Part shown: positions 1-7,344 of the stretch, one piece after another
Position numbering within the stretch: the first letter of the stretch is position 1
Layout of the letters: each line of letters begins with the position of its first letter
NCBI GenBank assembly: GCA_938004115.1
Contig: CALKWS010000389.1
Coordinates: 1 to 30,143 of the forward strand
DNA from: an uncultured Ruaniaceae bacterium
Lineage (GTDB): Bacteria; Actinomycetota; Actinomycetes; Actinomycetales; Beutenbergiaceae
Direction of reading: 5' to 3'
DNA: 30,143 nt
Made by a program: the position numbers and the translations under genes
The notes under the pieces: model-generated
The model's input: only the letters and a program-made list of their open reading frames with translations
What the model was told of the DNA's origin: nothing
The model's database searches: none

Positions 1-10
1 GCCGTCGGGG

Positions 11-415
11 CTAGTCCTCCCGGACCGCGGGCTCCTCGGGGGGAACCTCCAACCGGCGCCGGCGCACCACCGACGCCAGGTACCAACCCAGCGCGATGCC
101 GCCGAGGTTGGCGGCCAGATCCGCCAGTTCCCCGCCGCGCCCCGGCAGGACCATCTCCTGGATCACCTCGCTCAGGCCCGCGTGGACCACTAGCGCCGCC
201 ACGAGCCACCGCGTGGGCACGCGGGCGATGACCCCGGTGGCCATCACCGCGGCGAACACGAGCACGTGCACCACCTTGTCCGCCCCGGGGATGCCCGCAG
301 GCACCGACGAGGGGATCGCGGGCAGGTACAGCACCACCAGATGCACCGCGACCGCGAGGGCGAATCCCACGCGCGCCAGCAGGGCGCCGGTGGAGGTGGT
401 GGTGGCCATCTTCAT
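11..415 (-). CDS. VanZ-like small membrane protein
   Basis: Predicted 134-residue integral membrane protein. After a short N-terminus there are about four hydrophobic segments: residues around 10-28, 44-60, 65-80 and 100-118. Between them lie the polar signatures of the VanZ-like family: a His in the second segment (DKVVHVLVF) and the E-x3-Q...PGR...D-x3-N-x2-G pattern (SEVIQEMVLPGRGGELADLAANLGG region). VanZ of the vancomycin cluster gives low-level teicoplanin resistance, but most chromosomal members have no known role, so no resistance claim is made. The start chosen is ATG at 415; an open frame continues to 565 but that extension runs into the divergent gene and is Arg/Ser-rich with no family character. 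The tail ends in a charged cytoplasmic RRRRLE stretch. It is divergent from tsaC with 37 bp between the starts. Confidence 0.8.
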   Translation of the reverse strand: MKMATTTSTGALLARVGFALAVAVHLVVLYLPAIPSSVPAGIPGADKVVHVLVFAAVMATGVIARVPTRWLVAALVVHAGLSEVIQEMVLPGRGGELADLAANLGGIALGWYLASVVRRRRLEVPPEEPAVRED

Positions 416-452
416 ACGATGCCACGACCGGCGACGTGGGAGACTCGGTGCC

Positions 453-1226
453 GTGGATGAGCCGAACCTGCGCGACTGTACCGAACCGGCCACCTGGTGG
501 CCGCACCTGGACGAGGCGGTCCGTACCCTCTCCCGCGGGGCGCTCGTGGTTCTGCCCACCGACACCGTCTACGGCATCGCGGCCGACGCCTTCACCCCGC
601 AGGCGGTGGCGGCCCTGCTCGCCGCGAAGGGCCGCGGGCGGCACATGCCGCCCCCGGTGCTCATCGGCGACGTGCGCACCCTGGACGGGTTGGCGACCGA
701 CATCCCCGATGCGGTGCGGGACCTGGTGGCCCGGTTCTGGCCCGGGGCACTCACGGTGGTGCTGCCCGCCCAACCATCGCTGATGTGGGACCTGGGGGAG
801 ACCCAGGGGACGGTCGCGCTGCGGATGCCGGACCACGAGTTCACGCTCGCGCTGCTGCGCAAGACGGGACCGTTGGCGGTCTCCAGCGCCAACAGCACCG
901 GCCGTCCGGCGGCGCTGACCGCTGCCGACGCGGCGGCGCAACTGGGCAGGAGCGTCAGCCTGTACCTGGACGGCGGGCCGGCGCCGGGGGAGACCCCCTC
1001 CACGATCATCGATGCCACCGGTGATCGTCTACGGATCGTGCGGCCAGGGGCGATCAGTGCCGAGCAACTCGCCGAGGTCGCCCCGGAACTCGCCGAGCAA
1101 GTTACCGAGGAGGTGCCCGGGCCGGCCGAGGCCGAGGAGGCGCCCGGGCCGGCCGAGGCCGAGGAGGCGCCCGGCAGCGACGGCCACGCCGCGCAGGCGC
1201 ACCCGCAGGAGCCGGACCGCACGTGA
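453..1226 (+). CDS. tsaC: L-threonylcarbamoyladenylate synthase (TsaC/Sua5 family)
   Basis: Makes L-threonylcarbamoyl-AMP from threonine, bicarbonate and ATP, the first step of the universal tRNA t6A37 modification; cytoplasmic. The 257-residue product has the YrdC-fold signatures PTDTVYGIAADA (about residues 35-46), the KGRGRHMPPPVL nucleotide/threonine-binding stretch, FWPGALTVVL, and SSANSTGRPA. The C-terminal Sua5 domain of the long form is absent; instead there is an acidic Pro/Ala/Glu tail of about 45 residues containing a perfect 27-bp tandem duplication. The start is taken as GTG 453, preceded by GTGGGAG-like ribosome-binding sequence; an upstream open frame to 96 overlaps the VanZ gene on the other strand and has no family similarity. 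Its stop overlaps the wecA start by 4 bases (GTGA). The position directly ahead of wecA-atpI is conserved in actinobacteria (compare Rv1301-Rv1303). Confidence 0.93.
   Translation: MDEPNLRDCTEPATWWPHLDEAVRTLSRGALVVLPTDTVYGIAADAFTPQAVAALLAAKGRGRHMPPPVLIGDVRTLDGLATDIPDAVRDLVARFWPGALTVVLPAQPSLMWDLGETQGTVALRMPDHEFTLALLRKTGPLAVSSANSTGRPAALTAADAAAQLGRSVSLYLDGGPAPGETPSTIIDATGDRLRIVRPGAISAEQLAEVAPELAEQVTEEVPGPAEAEEAPGPAEAEEAPGSDGHAAQAHPQEPDRT
1116..1169 (+). repeat. 27-bp tandem duplication in the tsaC tail
   Basis: Two identical 27-bp units lie end to end (1116-1142 and 1143-1169), followed by the first bases of a third. In frame they encode the nine-residue unit PGPAEAEEA twice. The repeat falls in the acidic tail beyond the catalytic YrdC domain, so copy-number change would not disturb catalysis. 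Confidence 0.9.
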
Positions 1227-2347
1227 GGATCTACCTGCTGCTCCTGGGCGTCGCCGCGGCGGTCACGTTCCTGGCGACCCCGATGGTCTGGCTCCTTGCC
1301 CACCGGATCAAGGCCGTCACGCCCGTGCGCGCGCGCGACGTGCACACCGCTCCCACCCCGCGGCTCGGGGGAGTGGCGATGTTCCTGGGACTGGCCGCGG
1401 CGATCACTCTCGCCTCCCAGATCGAGTTCCTCCAGCCGGTCTTCAGCGACACCCTGCCCTGGGCGATCCTGGGCTGTGCCGGCCTGATCTGCCTGCTGGG
1501 CGTCGCCGACGATGTGTGGGACCTGGACTGGTTCACCAAACTCGTCGGGCAGATCCTCATCGCCGGCCTGCTGGCATGGCAAGGGGTGCAGTTGATCACC
1601 TTCCCGATCTTCGGCCTGACCATCGGCTCCTCCAGGTTGTCGCTGATCGCGACCGTGTTGGCGGTGGTGATCGCGGTCAATGCGGTGAACTGGGTGGACG
1701 GCCTCGACGGCCTGGCGGCGGGCGTGGTCGCGATCGGCGGCGCCGCCTTCTTCGTCTACACCTACCTCCTCACCCAGGTGACCAGCCCCACCGATTACTC
1801 CAACCTGGCCACGGTGGTGATCGTGTGCCTGGTGGGCGCGTGCATCGGCTTCCTGCCGCACAACTTCTTCCCGGCCCGGATCTTCATGGGCGACTCCGGG
1901 GCCATGATGCTCGGGCTCGTCATCGCGGCCGCGGCGATCGTGGTGACCGGGCAGATCGATCCGGGTCTACTCGCCACCCGGCAGGTGCTGCCGGCATTCG
2001 TGCCGATCATCCTGCCGTTAGCCGTGCTCATGCTCCCGCTGCTGGATGTGGTGATCACCGTGGTGCGCCGGCTGGCGGCGGGGAAGTCCCCGTTCCACCC
2101 GGACCGCAAGCACCTGCACCACCGGCTCCTGGACCACGGGCACTCGCACCGCCGAACCGTGGTGATTCTGTACATTTGGACTGCCGTCTTCGCCTGCTCC
2201 GCCGCAGCGGCTGCCGTTTTCCCCACCGGGTGGGTGATCCTGGGCACCGTCGTGGGCGTGCTGGTGGCCGCTTTCCTGTCCGTGGTCCACCTGCCGGTCC
2301 GTACCTCCGCGGGCTGGCGCAGGTTGCCCCACCGAGACCGAACCTGA
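1223..2347 (+). CDS. wecA: Undecaprenyl-phosphate N-acetylhexosamine-1-phosphate transferase (WecA/Rfe, MraY family)
   Basis: Polytopic membrane enzyme (374 residues, about 11 TM segments) that transfers a sugar-1-phosphate, usually GlcNAc-1-P, from a UDP-sugar to the polyprenyl-phosphate carrier, starting cell-wall linkage-unit or polysaccharide synthesis. MraY-superfamily motifs are in order: the DDVWDLDWFTK magnesium-site motif (aspartates near residue 95), NAVNWVDGLDGLAAG, FMGDSGAMMLG, and the cytoplasmic His-rich DRKHLHHRLLDHGHSHR loop typical of WecA rather than MraY. GTG start overlaps the tsaC stop by 4 bases. In mycobacteria the orthologue (Rv1302) initiates arabinogalactan linker synthesis; in a non-mycolate actinobacterium it more likely primes teichoic/teichuronic-type or capsule polymers. 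The exact UDP-sugar cannot be read from the sequence. Confidence 0.92.
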   Translation: MRIYLLLLGVAAAVTFLATPMVWLLAHRIKAVTPVRARDVHTAPTPRLGGVAMFLGLAAAITLASQIEFLQPVFSDTLPWAILGCAGLICLLGVADDVWDLDWFTKLVGQILIAGLLAWQGVQLITFPIFGLTIGSSRLSLIATVLAVVIAVNAVNWVDGLDGLAAGVVAIGGAAFFVYTYLLTQVTSPTDYSNLATVVIVCLVGACIGFLPHNFFPARIFMGDSGAMMLGLVIAAAAIVVTGQIDPGLLATRQVLPAFVPIILPLAVLMLPLLDVVITVVRRLAAGKSPFHPDRKHLHHRLLDHGHSHRRTVVILYIWTAVFACSAAAAAVFPTGWVILGTVVGVLVAAFLSVVHLPVRTSAGWRRLPHRDRT

Positions 2348-2360
2348 TGAGGATGAACCG

Positions 2361-2996
2361 ATGACTGATCACGAGCGGGCCGATCGGCCCGACCCTCCGA
2401 GCGCCCCACCGGTCTTCCTCAACGATCGGGTCGTCCGCACCGAGGCGATGCTGACCATGATCCGGACCGTCCTGGTGCGCATGCTGCTCACCACTGTGGC
2501 CGGCGCGCTGCTGGGCAGTCTGGTGGGATACCTGATCGGCCAGATGGCCGGCGTGTGGGCAGCGCTGGTGGCGGCGGGCATCGGCCTGTTCTTCACCGGC
2601 ACCACCGTCGTCCTGATCTACCTCGTGGTGGGTCGCGGCCCGGAACTGCTGCAGATCGTGCTGCTCGGCGGCTGGATCCTGAAGATGGCCGTGGTCCTGG
2701 TGCTGTTGCTGTGGCTGCGCAACCTCGACTTCTACCATCGGGAGGTGTTCGTGGGCGTGCTGATCCTGCTCGCGCTCGCCCTGGTCACGGTGGAATTGGT
2801 CACAGTGGCCCGCACCCGGTTGCCTGTGGTGGATATCACGGGCCGGAACGCCGAAACCGGCACGGAACCGCGGAAAACCCGCGATGACGGCCCTCGCGTT
2901 GAGGGGTCGGACGCCGGCGGGCGGCGCGGGCCGGAAGAACCGGCCGACGACGGCGCGAACCGTGGTCATCACGGTGATGAGGATCAGGTAGGCTGA
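2361..2996 (+). CDS. atpI: ATP synthase accessory protein I (AtpI-like)
   Basis: 211-residue membrane protein with four predicted TM helices (residues about 35-57, 64-88, 95-113, 127-147), preceded by a 30-residue Pro/Asp-rich N-terminus and followed by a hydrophilic, charged tail of about 55 residues. Size, topology and position immediately ahead of atpB match the actinobacterial AtpI/Rv1303 type. AtpI proteins are thought to help assemble the c-ring; they are poorly conserved in sequence, so position is the main evidence. It begins 13 bp after the wecA stop at an ATG, with GAGGA upstream. The charged tail (RKTRDDGPRVEGSD) is longer than in many homologues and looks low in constraint. Confidence 0.8.
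   Translation: MTDHERADRPDPPSAPPVFLNDRVVRTEAMLTMIRTVLVRMLLTTVAGALLGSLVGYLIGQMAGVWAALVAAGIGLFFTGTTVVLIYLVVGRGPELLQIVLLGGWILKMAVVLVLLLWLRNLDFYHREVFVGVLILLALALVTVELVTVARTRLPVVDITGRNAETGTEPRKTRDDGPRVEGSDAGGRRGPEEPADDGANRGHHGDEDQVG
2989..2994 (+). promoter_or_regulatory. Possible -10 element for atpB onward
   Basis: TAGGCT matches the actinobacterial TAnnnT form of the -10 hexamer and lies at the very end of atpI, 77 bases before the preferred atpB start. A poor TGGTCA -35-like hexamer sits about 20 bases upstream (2963-2968), which is too far for a good promoter. It could provide extra transcription of the structural ATP synthase genes. Pattern match only. Confidence 0.22.
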
Positions 2997-3070
2997 TCGC
3001 CGTATTCCCAACCCGAACCTGGTGCCCGGCCCGGAGCGTGACGCACGCTCGGACGTTGTGGCACAGGTCC

Positions 3071-3910
3071 ATGTGTCCGAGGGAGAGAATCCTGTCCGCC
3101 GCTGCTCTTCTGCCACTCGTCGCGGCCGCTGACGACTCCGCTGAATTCGTCGCCCCCGGGATCGAGGAATTCTTCCCGGACATGATCTTCGGGCAGCCCG
3201 ACGGGTGGTTCGCCTTCGACCGGCTGATGCTCGTGCGGCTCGTGGTCGTCGTCGTCCTGCTGCTCCTGCTGTGGCTCGGTGCCCGCCGCATCACCCTGGT
3301 GCCCGGCCGCGGCCAAGCGGTCATCGAACTGCTGGTGGACTTCGTGCGGGTGCAGATCGCCGAGACGATCATGGGCAAGGAGAAGGCCAAGCCCTTCCTG
3401 CCGATGCTCACCACGATCTTCGTGACGATCCTGGCGATGAACCTCGCCAGTGTGATCCCGGGACTGAACATCGGGGGTACCGCCCGGATCGGTCTGCCGC
3501 TGCTGATGGCGCTGTGGGTCTTCCTGACCTACCTGGCCGCCGGGGCGCGCACCCAGGGTCTGGGTAAGTACCTCCGGAACGAGTTGTTCCCCCCGGGCAT
3601 CCCGTGGCCGATGTACCTCATCATCACCCCGATCGAGATCGCGCAGGTGTTCGTCATCCGCCCGGCCACGCTGGCCCTCCGGCTCACCGTGGCGATGGTC
3701 GCCGGACACCTGATGCTCGTCCTGGCCTTCGCCGCGACGCACTTCTTGATCTTCGAGGCCAGCGCCGCGATGGCCGCGTTCGCGCCGGTCACCCTGCTGG
3801 GCGGGTTCTTCATCACGGTCCTGGAGATCTTCATCTCCGCCCTGCAGGCCTTCATCTTTACGATTCTGTCCGCGGTCTACCTCAACTTCGCAGTGGAGGA
3901 AGCGCACTGA
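3071..3910 (+). CDS. atpB: ATP synthase Fo subunit a
   Basis: Stator subunit of the membrane Fo motor that forms the two proton half-channels against the c-ring. The 279-residue product has five to six TM helices and the family core LALRLTVAMVAGHLMLVLAF, in which Arg204 is the essential arginine that interacts with the c-subunit carboxylate. The C-terminal helix LEIFISALQAFIFTILSAVYL is also typical. The start is uncertain: ATG 3071 is chosen, but GTG 3038 (GGAG only 1 base away), TTG 3056, and CTG 3092 (good GGGAGAG upstream) are possible in the same frame. As I remember related proteins, they begin close to the LSAAALLPLVAA segment, which argues against the longest form. It heads the structural atp genes. 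Confidence 0.93.
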   Translation: MCPRERILSAAALLPLVAAADDSAEFVAPGIEEFFPDMIFGQPDGWFAFDRLMLVRLVVVVVLLLLLWLGARRITLVPGRGQAVIELLVDFVRVQIAETIMGKEKAKPFLPMLTTIFVTILAMNLASVIPGLNIGGTARIGLPLLMALWVFLTYLAAGARTQGLGKYLRNELFPPGIPWPMYLIITPIEIAQVFVIRPATLALRLTVAMVAGHLMLVLAFAATHFLIFEASAAMAAFAPVTLLGGFFITVLEIFISALQAFIFTILSAVYLNFAVEEAH

Positions 3911-3917
3911 CGGATAC

Positions 3918-3942
3918 GCCGGTGGTGCACCGCGGCACCGGC
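3918..3942 (+). other. Inverted repeat in the atpB-atpE spacer
   Basis: Perfect 7-bp arms GCCGGTG (3918-3924) and CACCGGC (3936-3942) enclose an 11-base loop, 8 bp after the atpB stop. It would form a GC-rich mRNA hairpin. There is no T-tract, so a terminator inside the operon is unlikely; a role in mRNA processing or stability is possible. Confidence 0.5.
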
Positions 3943-3973
3943 ACGAATGAGAGAAACCTCAGCACGACCCCAC

Positions 3974-3992
3974 GGCGCCCACCGTGGGTGCC
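3974..3992 (+). other. Hairpin immediately upstream of the atpE ribosome-binding site
   Basis: The 19 bases can fold into an 8-bp stem (GGCGCCCA with TGGGTGCC, one G-U pair) and a 3-base loop. The hairpin ends 2 bases before AGGAAGGA, the atpE Shine-Dalgarno sequence. A structure here could protect a processed 5' end or set translation of subunit c, which is needed in many copies per complex. Confidence 0.5.
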
Positions 3993-4008
3993 ATAGGAAG
4001 GAAACACA

Positions 4009-4227
4009 GTGGAAGATCAGGGAATTACCGGCAACATCGCCACCGTCGGTTACGGTCTTGCGACCCTCGGCCCCGGTGTGGGTCTGGGCGTCATGATCGG
4101 CCAGACCCAGGCGGCCACCGCTCGTCAGCCGGAGGTCTCCGGTCAGCTCTTCCGGAACATGATCATCGGTGCTGGTCTGATCGAGGTGCTCGGCCTGCTG
4201 GGGCTGGTCGCAGGCATCATCCTCTGA
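4009..4227 (+). CDS. atpE: ATP synthase Fo subunit c
   Basis: 72-residue double-helix hairpin protein that oligomerises into the proton-driven c-ring. Helix 1 contains the Gly-rich packing motif G21-P-G23-V-G25-L-G27, the polar loop is R39-Q-P-E, and helix 2 carries the proton-binding carboxylate Glu59 in GLIEVLGLLGLVAG. A Glu without the extra Gln/Ser/Thr sodium ligands in helix 1 fits proton rather than sodium coupling. GTG start at 4009 with a strong AGGAAGGA Shine-Dalgarno sequence 6 bases upstream. The 98-bp spacer before it, the longest within the atp operon, holds two hairpins, as expected for the subunit made in the highest amount. Helix 2 also forms the bedaquiline site in mycobacteria; no resistance inference is made. 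Confidence 0.97.
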   Translation: MEDQGITGNIATVGYGLATLGPGVGLGVMIGQTQAATARQPEVSGQLFRNMIIGAGLIEVLGLLGLVAGIIL

Positions 4228-4254
4228 CACCAGCAACTGGCGAAAGAGGTGCGC

Positions 4255-4845
4255 ATGCAGTTCACACAGTCGCAAGGCCTGCTCCAGGCTGAGACGCAGC
4301 CGAACCTGTTCCTGCCGCCGGGCTACGACATCTTCTGGTCCGCGGTGGTCCTGGTGGTCATCGGCGTCTTCTTCTACAAGTTCCTGCTTCCGCGGATCAA
4401 CGGCGTGCTCGATGAGCGCGCCGCGAAGATCGAGGGCGGATTGGCGCTGGCCGAGCAGGCGCAGGAGGACGCCGAGGCAGCCCGGGCGGAGCGGCAGGAG
4501 GCGCTGGCCGAGGCGCGTCGGGAAGCAGCGCACATCCGCGAGGACGCCAACGCCCAGGCCGCCCAGATCGTCGCGGAGGCCCGCGAGCAGGCGAAGGCCG
4601 AAGCAACCCGGTTGGTGGAGACCGCCAACCGGCAGATCGAGGCCGAACGGCGCGCCGCGGTGGTGTCGTTGCGCGGGGAGATCGGCGGCCTGGCGACCGA
4701 ACTCGCCTCCCGGATCGTGGGCGAGGCCCTCGCCGACGACGCACGTCAGAGCCGTGTCATCGACCGCTTCCTCGATGAGTTGGACGCCAGCACCGGCGCG
4801 GAGGATCTGGCCGGTAGCACCAGGTCCGCCAACCAGGAGGCGTGA
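4255..4845 (+). CDS. atpF: ATP synthase Fo subunit b
   Basis: 196-residue peripheral-stalk protein: a single N-terminal TM helix (about residues 23-42, YDIFWSAVVLVVIGVFFYKFLLP) followed by a long Ala/Glu/Arg-rich right-handed coiled coil (residues about 50-165) that reaches along F1 to subunit delta. The ending, with a DRFLDELDAS segment, is usual for actinobacterial b subunits. ATG 4255 is chosen over the in-frame GTG 4249 because AAAGAGG would then lie 6-7 bases upstream instead of touching the start. It follows atpE by 27 bp, and its TGA overlaps the atpH ATG by one base. Unlike mycobacteria, b and delta are separate genes; there is no second b' gene in the operon. Confidence 0.95.
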   Translation: MQFTQSQGLLQAETQPNLFLPPGYDIFWSAVVLVVIGVFFYKFLLPRINGVLDERAAKIEGGLALAEQAQEDAEAARAERQEALAEARREAAHIREDANAQAAQIVAEAREQAKAEATRLVETANRQIEAERRAAVVSLRGEIGGLATELASRIVGEALADDARQSRVIDRFLDELDASTGAEDLAGSTRSANQEA

Positions 4846-5660
4846 TGCGGGCGAGTAGTCAGGCGTCCCTGGAGGCGGCCCAGGAGCGGTGGGAACCGGT
4901 CCTGGCCGACGCCGGGGACGGCGGTGTGCAGTTGGGCAACGAGTTGTTCGCCGTGGTGGACGTGCTGGATGCCTCGGCTGCGCTTCGCCGTGCCCTGACC
5001 GATCCCGGGCGGGACGGGGCCGATAAGGCCGCCGTGGTCACCGACCTCTTCGGGGACAAGGTCCCGGCCCCGGTCGTCGATCTGGTCGCGCAGATGGCTC
5101 GCAGCCGGTGGTCGGCCGAGGAGGACTTCGCCGACGCGTTGGCCCGCCTGGCGATCGATTCGGTCCTCGCGGGTGCTGCGGCGACCGAGTCCCTGGAGCA
5201 GGTGGAGGAGGAGATCTTCCGGATAGGCCGCCTGCTCGCGGAGAACCGCGACCTGCGCCTGGCGCTCGGGGACTCCTCCCGGCCGGTGGACCAGCGCCGG
5301 GCGCTGGCGACGCAGGTGTTCGCCAGTCAGGTGCATCCGGCCACCGCGCTGCTGCTGCAGCGGTCGGTGGGCAACGTGCGCCACCCCTCGGTGGTCGGTG
5401 CATTGAACGAGATCAGCGAACTCGCCGCGGAGCGACGCCGCCGGCTGGTGGCGGTCGTGACCGCCGCGGCCCCGCTGAGCGAGGAGCAGACGGAACGGCT
5501 GGCGCATATCCTGAACCGCTCCTACGGGCGTAAGGTCCAAGTACACGTGGCGGTGGACCCGCGCGTGCTCGGCGGCCTGCGGATCCAGATCGGTGACGAC
5601 GTGCTGGACGGCACCACGATCGCCCGCCTGGACGACGCCCGCCGGCGACTGGCCGGCTGA
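4845..5660 (+). CDS. atpH: ATP synthase F1 subunit delta
   Basis: 271-residue stalk subunit that joins the peripheral b stalk to the top of the alpha3beta3 head. The length is typical of the long actinobacterial delta (the E. coli protein is about 177 residues); the N-terminal half carries the extra region and the C-terminal part carries the conserved segment AAAPLSEEQTERLAHILNRSYGRKVQVHVAVDPRVLGGLRIQIGD in its standard place. ATG 4845 overlaps the atpF TGA (TGATG), with AGGAGG 4 bases upstream; a GTG three bases earlier is also open but only 1 base from AGGAGG. Translational coupling with atpF is therefore likely. Confidence 0.95.
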   Translation: MRASSQASLEAAQERWEPVLADAGDGGVQLGNELFAVVDVLDASAALRRALTDPGRDGADKAAVVTDLFGDKVPAPVVDLVAQMARSRWSAEEDFADALARLAIDSVLAGAAATESLEQVEEEIFRIGRLLAENRDLRLALGDSSRPVDQRRALATQVFASQVHPATALLLQRSVGNVRHPSVVGALNEISELAAERRRRLVAVVTAAAPLSEEQTERLAHILNRSYGRKVQVHVAVDPRVLGGLRIQIGDDVLDGTTIARLDDARRRLAG

Positions 5661-5710
5661 ACGAGACGATCGATCGCCACCGAGGCGGTCACAGAAAAGG
5701 ACGAGAGACG

Positions 5711-7342
5711 ATGGCTGAGTTGACGATCAAGCCCGAGGAGATCCGCTCGGCGCTGGATTCCTTCGTGCAATCCTACGAGCCGGCGACCAGCGCGGCCGAG
5801 GAGGTCGGCACGGTGACGCTGGCCGCCGACGGTATCGCCCAGGTGGAGGGCTTGCCCGGGGCGATGGCGAACGAACTGCTGCGCTTCGAGGACGGCACCC
5901 TCGGTCTGGCGCTGAACCTCGATGTCCGCCACATCGGTGTGGTGGTGCTGGGAGAGTTCGACCAGATCGAGGAGGGCCAGCAGGTCCGCCGTACCGGTGA
6001 GGTGCTCTCCGTACCCGTCGGCGACGGTTACCTGGGCCGGGTGGTGGACCCGCTGGGCCGGCCGGTGGACGGCCTCGGGGAGATCGAGACCGAGGGCACC
6101 CGTGAACTGGAACTGCAGGCCCCGGGCGTGATGATGCGCAAGAGCGTGCATGAGCCGCTGCAGACCGGGCTGAAGGCCATCGACGCGATGATCCCGATCG
6201 GCCGCGGCCAGCGCCAGTTGATCATCGGTGACCGGCAGACCGGTAAGACGGCGCTGGCGATGGACACCATCATCAACCAGAAGGCGAACTGGGAGAGCGG
6301 GGACCCGGAGAAGCAGGTGCGCTGCATCTACGTGGCGGTGGGCCAGAAGGGCTCCACGATCGCGTCGGTGCGCGGTGCGCTGGAGGACGCCGGTGCGCTG
6401 GAGTACACCACCATCGTGGCCGCGCCCGCTTCGGACCCGGCAGGTTTCAAGTACATCGCGCCCTACACCGGTTCGGCGATCGGCCAGCACTGGATGTATG
6501 GCGGTAAGCACGTGCTGATCGTGTTCGACGACCTGTCCAAGCAGGCGGAGGCCTACCGCGCGGTGTCGCTGCTGCTGCGCCGCCCGCCGGGTCGTGAGGC
6601 CTACCCCGGTGACGTGTTCTACCTGCACTCCCGGTTGCTGGAGCGGTGCGCGAAGCTCTCCGACGAGCTCGGCGGTGGGTCGATGACGGGTCTGCCGATC
6701 ATCGAGACCAAGGCGAACGACGTGTCCGCCTACATCCCCACCAACGTCATCTCCATCACCGACGGGCAGATCTTCCTGCAGTCCGATCTGTTCAACGCCA
6801 ACCAGCGCCCTGCTGTGGACGTGGGTATCTCGGTCTCGCGGGTGGGTGGTGACGCCCAGGTGAAGGCGATGAAGGCCGTGTCCGGGACGCTGAAGCTGGA
6901 CCTGGCGCAGTACCGGTCCATGGAAGCGTTCGCGATGTTCGCCTCCGACCTGGACCCGGCCTCCCGTCAGCAGTTGACCCGTGGTGCACGGCTGATGGAG
7001 TTGCTCAAGCAGCCGCAGTACACCCCGTTCCCGGTGGCCGAGCAGGTCGTGTCGATCTGGGCGGGCACCAAGGGCTACCTGGACGAGGTCGAGCTGGAGG
7101 ACGTCGCTCGGTTCGAACGGGAGATGCTGGACCACGTCCGGCGCACCACCGATGTGCTCGACCAGATCGAGAGCACCGGCAAGCTCGAGGACTCCACGGT
7201 GGAGGCGATGCAGAAGGCCGTGGAGGACTACCGGGACACCTTCCTGGGCACCGATGGCCACGGCCCGGTCGGCCAAGAAGTCGAGGACGACCCCGAGGTT
7301 GATATCGACCAGGAGCAGATCGTCCGGCAGAAGCGGGGCTGA
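5711..7342 (+). CDS. atpA: ATP synthase F1 subunit alpha
   Basis: 543-residue non-catalytic nucleotide-binding subunit of F1. An N-terminal beta barrel (about residues 25-95) is followed by the nucleotide domain with Walker A G173-DRQTGK-T180, the VAVGQKGSTIASV stretch, Walker B-type LIVFDDLSKQA, and the arginine-finger region ISVSRVGGDAQVKAMK (about 373-388). The extra C-terminal residues (about 500-543) are acidic and charged, as in many actinobacteria, where a C-terminal alpha extension is reported in mycobacteria to hold back ATP hydrolysis; whether this tail does so is unknown. ATG start with AAAGGA upstream; a 50-bp spacer follows atpH. Confidence 0.98.
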   Translation: MAELTIKPEEIRSALDSFVQSYEPATSAAEEVGTVTLAADGIAQVEGLPGAMANELLRFEDGTLGLALNLDVRHIGVVVLGEFDQIEEGQQVRRTGEVLSVPVGDGYLGRVVDPLGRPVDGLGEIETEGTRELELQAPGVMMRKSVHEPLQTGLKAIDAMIPIGRGQRQLIIGDRQTGKTALAMDTIINQKANWESGDPEKQVRCIYVAVGQKGSTIASVRGALEDAGALEYTTIVAAPASDPAGFKYIAPYTGSAIGQHWMYGGKHVLIVFDDLSKQAEAYRAVSLLLRRPPGREAYPGDVFYLHSRLLERCAKLSDELGGGSMTGLPIIETKANDVSAYIPTNVISITDGQIFLQSDLFNANQRPAVDVGISVSRVGGDAQVKAMKAVSGTLKLDLAQYRSMEAFAMFASDLDPASRQQLTRGARLMELLKQPQYTPFPVAEQVVSIWAGTKGYLDEVELEDVARFEREMLDHVRRTTDVLDQIESTGKLEDSTVEAMQKAVEDYRDTFLGTDGHGPVGQEVEDDPEVDIDQEQIVRQKRG

Positions 7343-7344
7343 GC

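Noticed and set aside
11..415. Glycopeptide resistance gene
   Set aside because: VanZ-like proteins are widespread and no van cluster is present.
569..1861. 430-residue open frame opposite tsaC and wecA
   Set aside because: Antisense shadow of two confidently identified genes, with low-complexity His/Gln/Asp/Arg sequence.
3918..3942. Intrinsic terminator between atpB and atpE
   Set aside because: No T-tract follows and the genes downstream belong to the same complex and must be transcribed.
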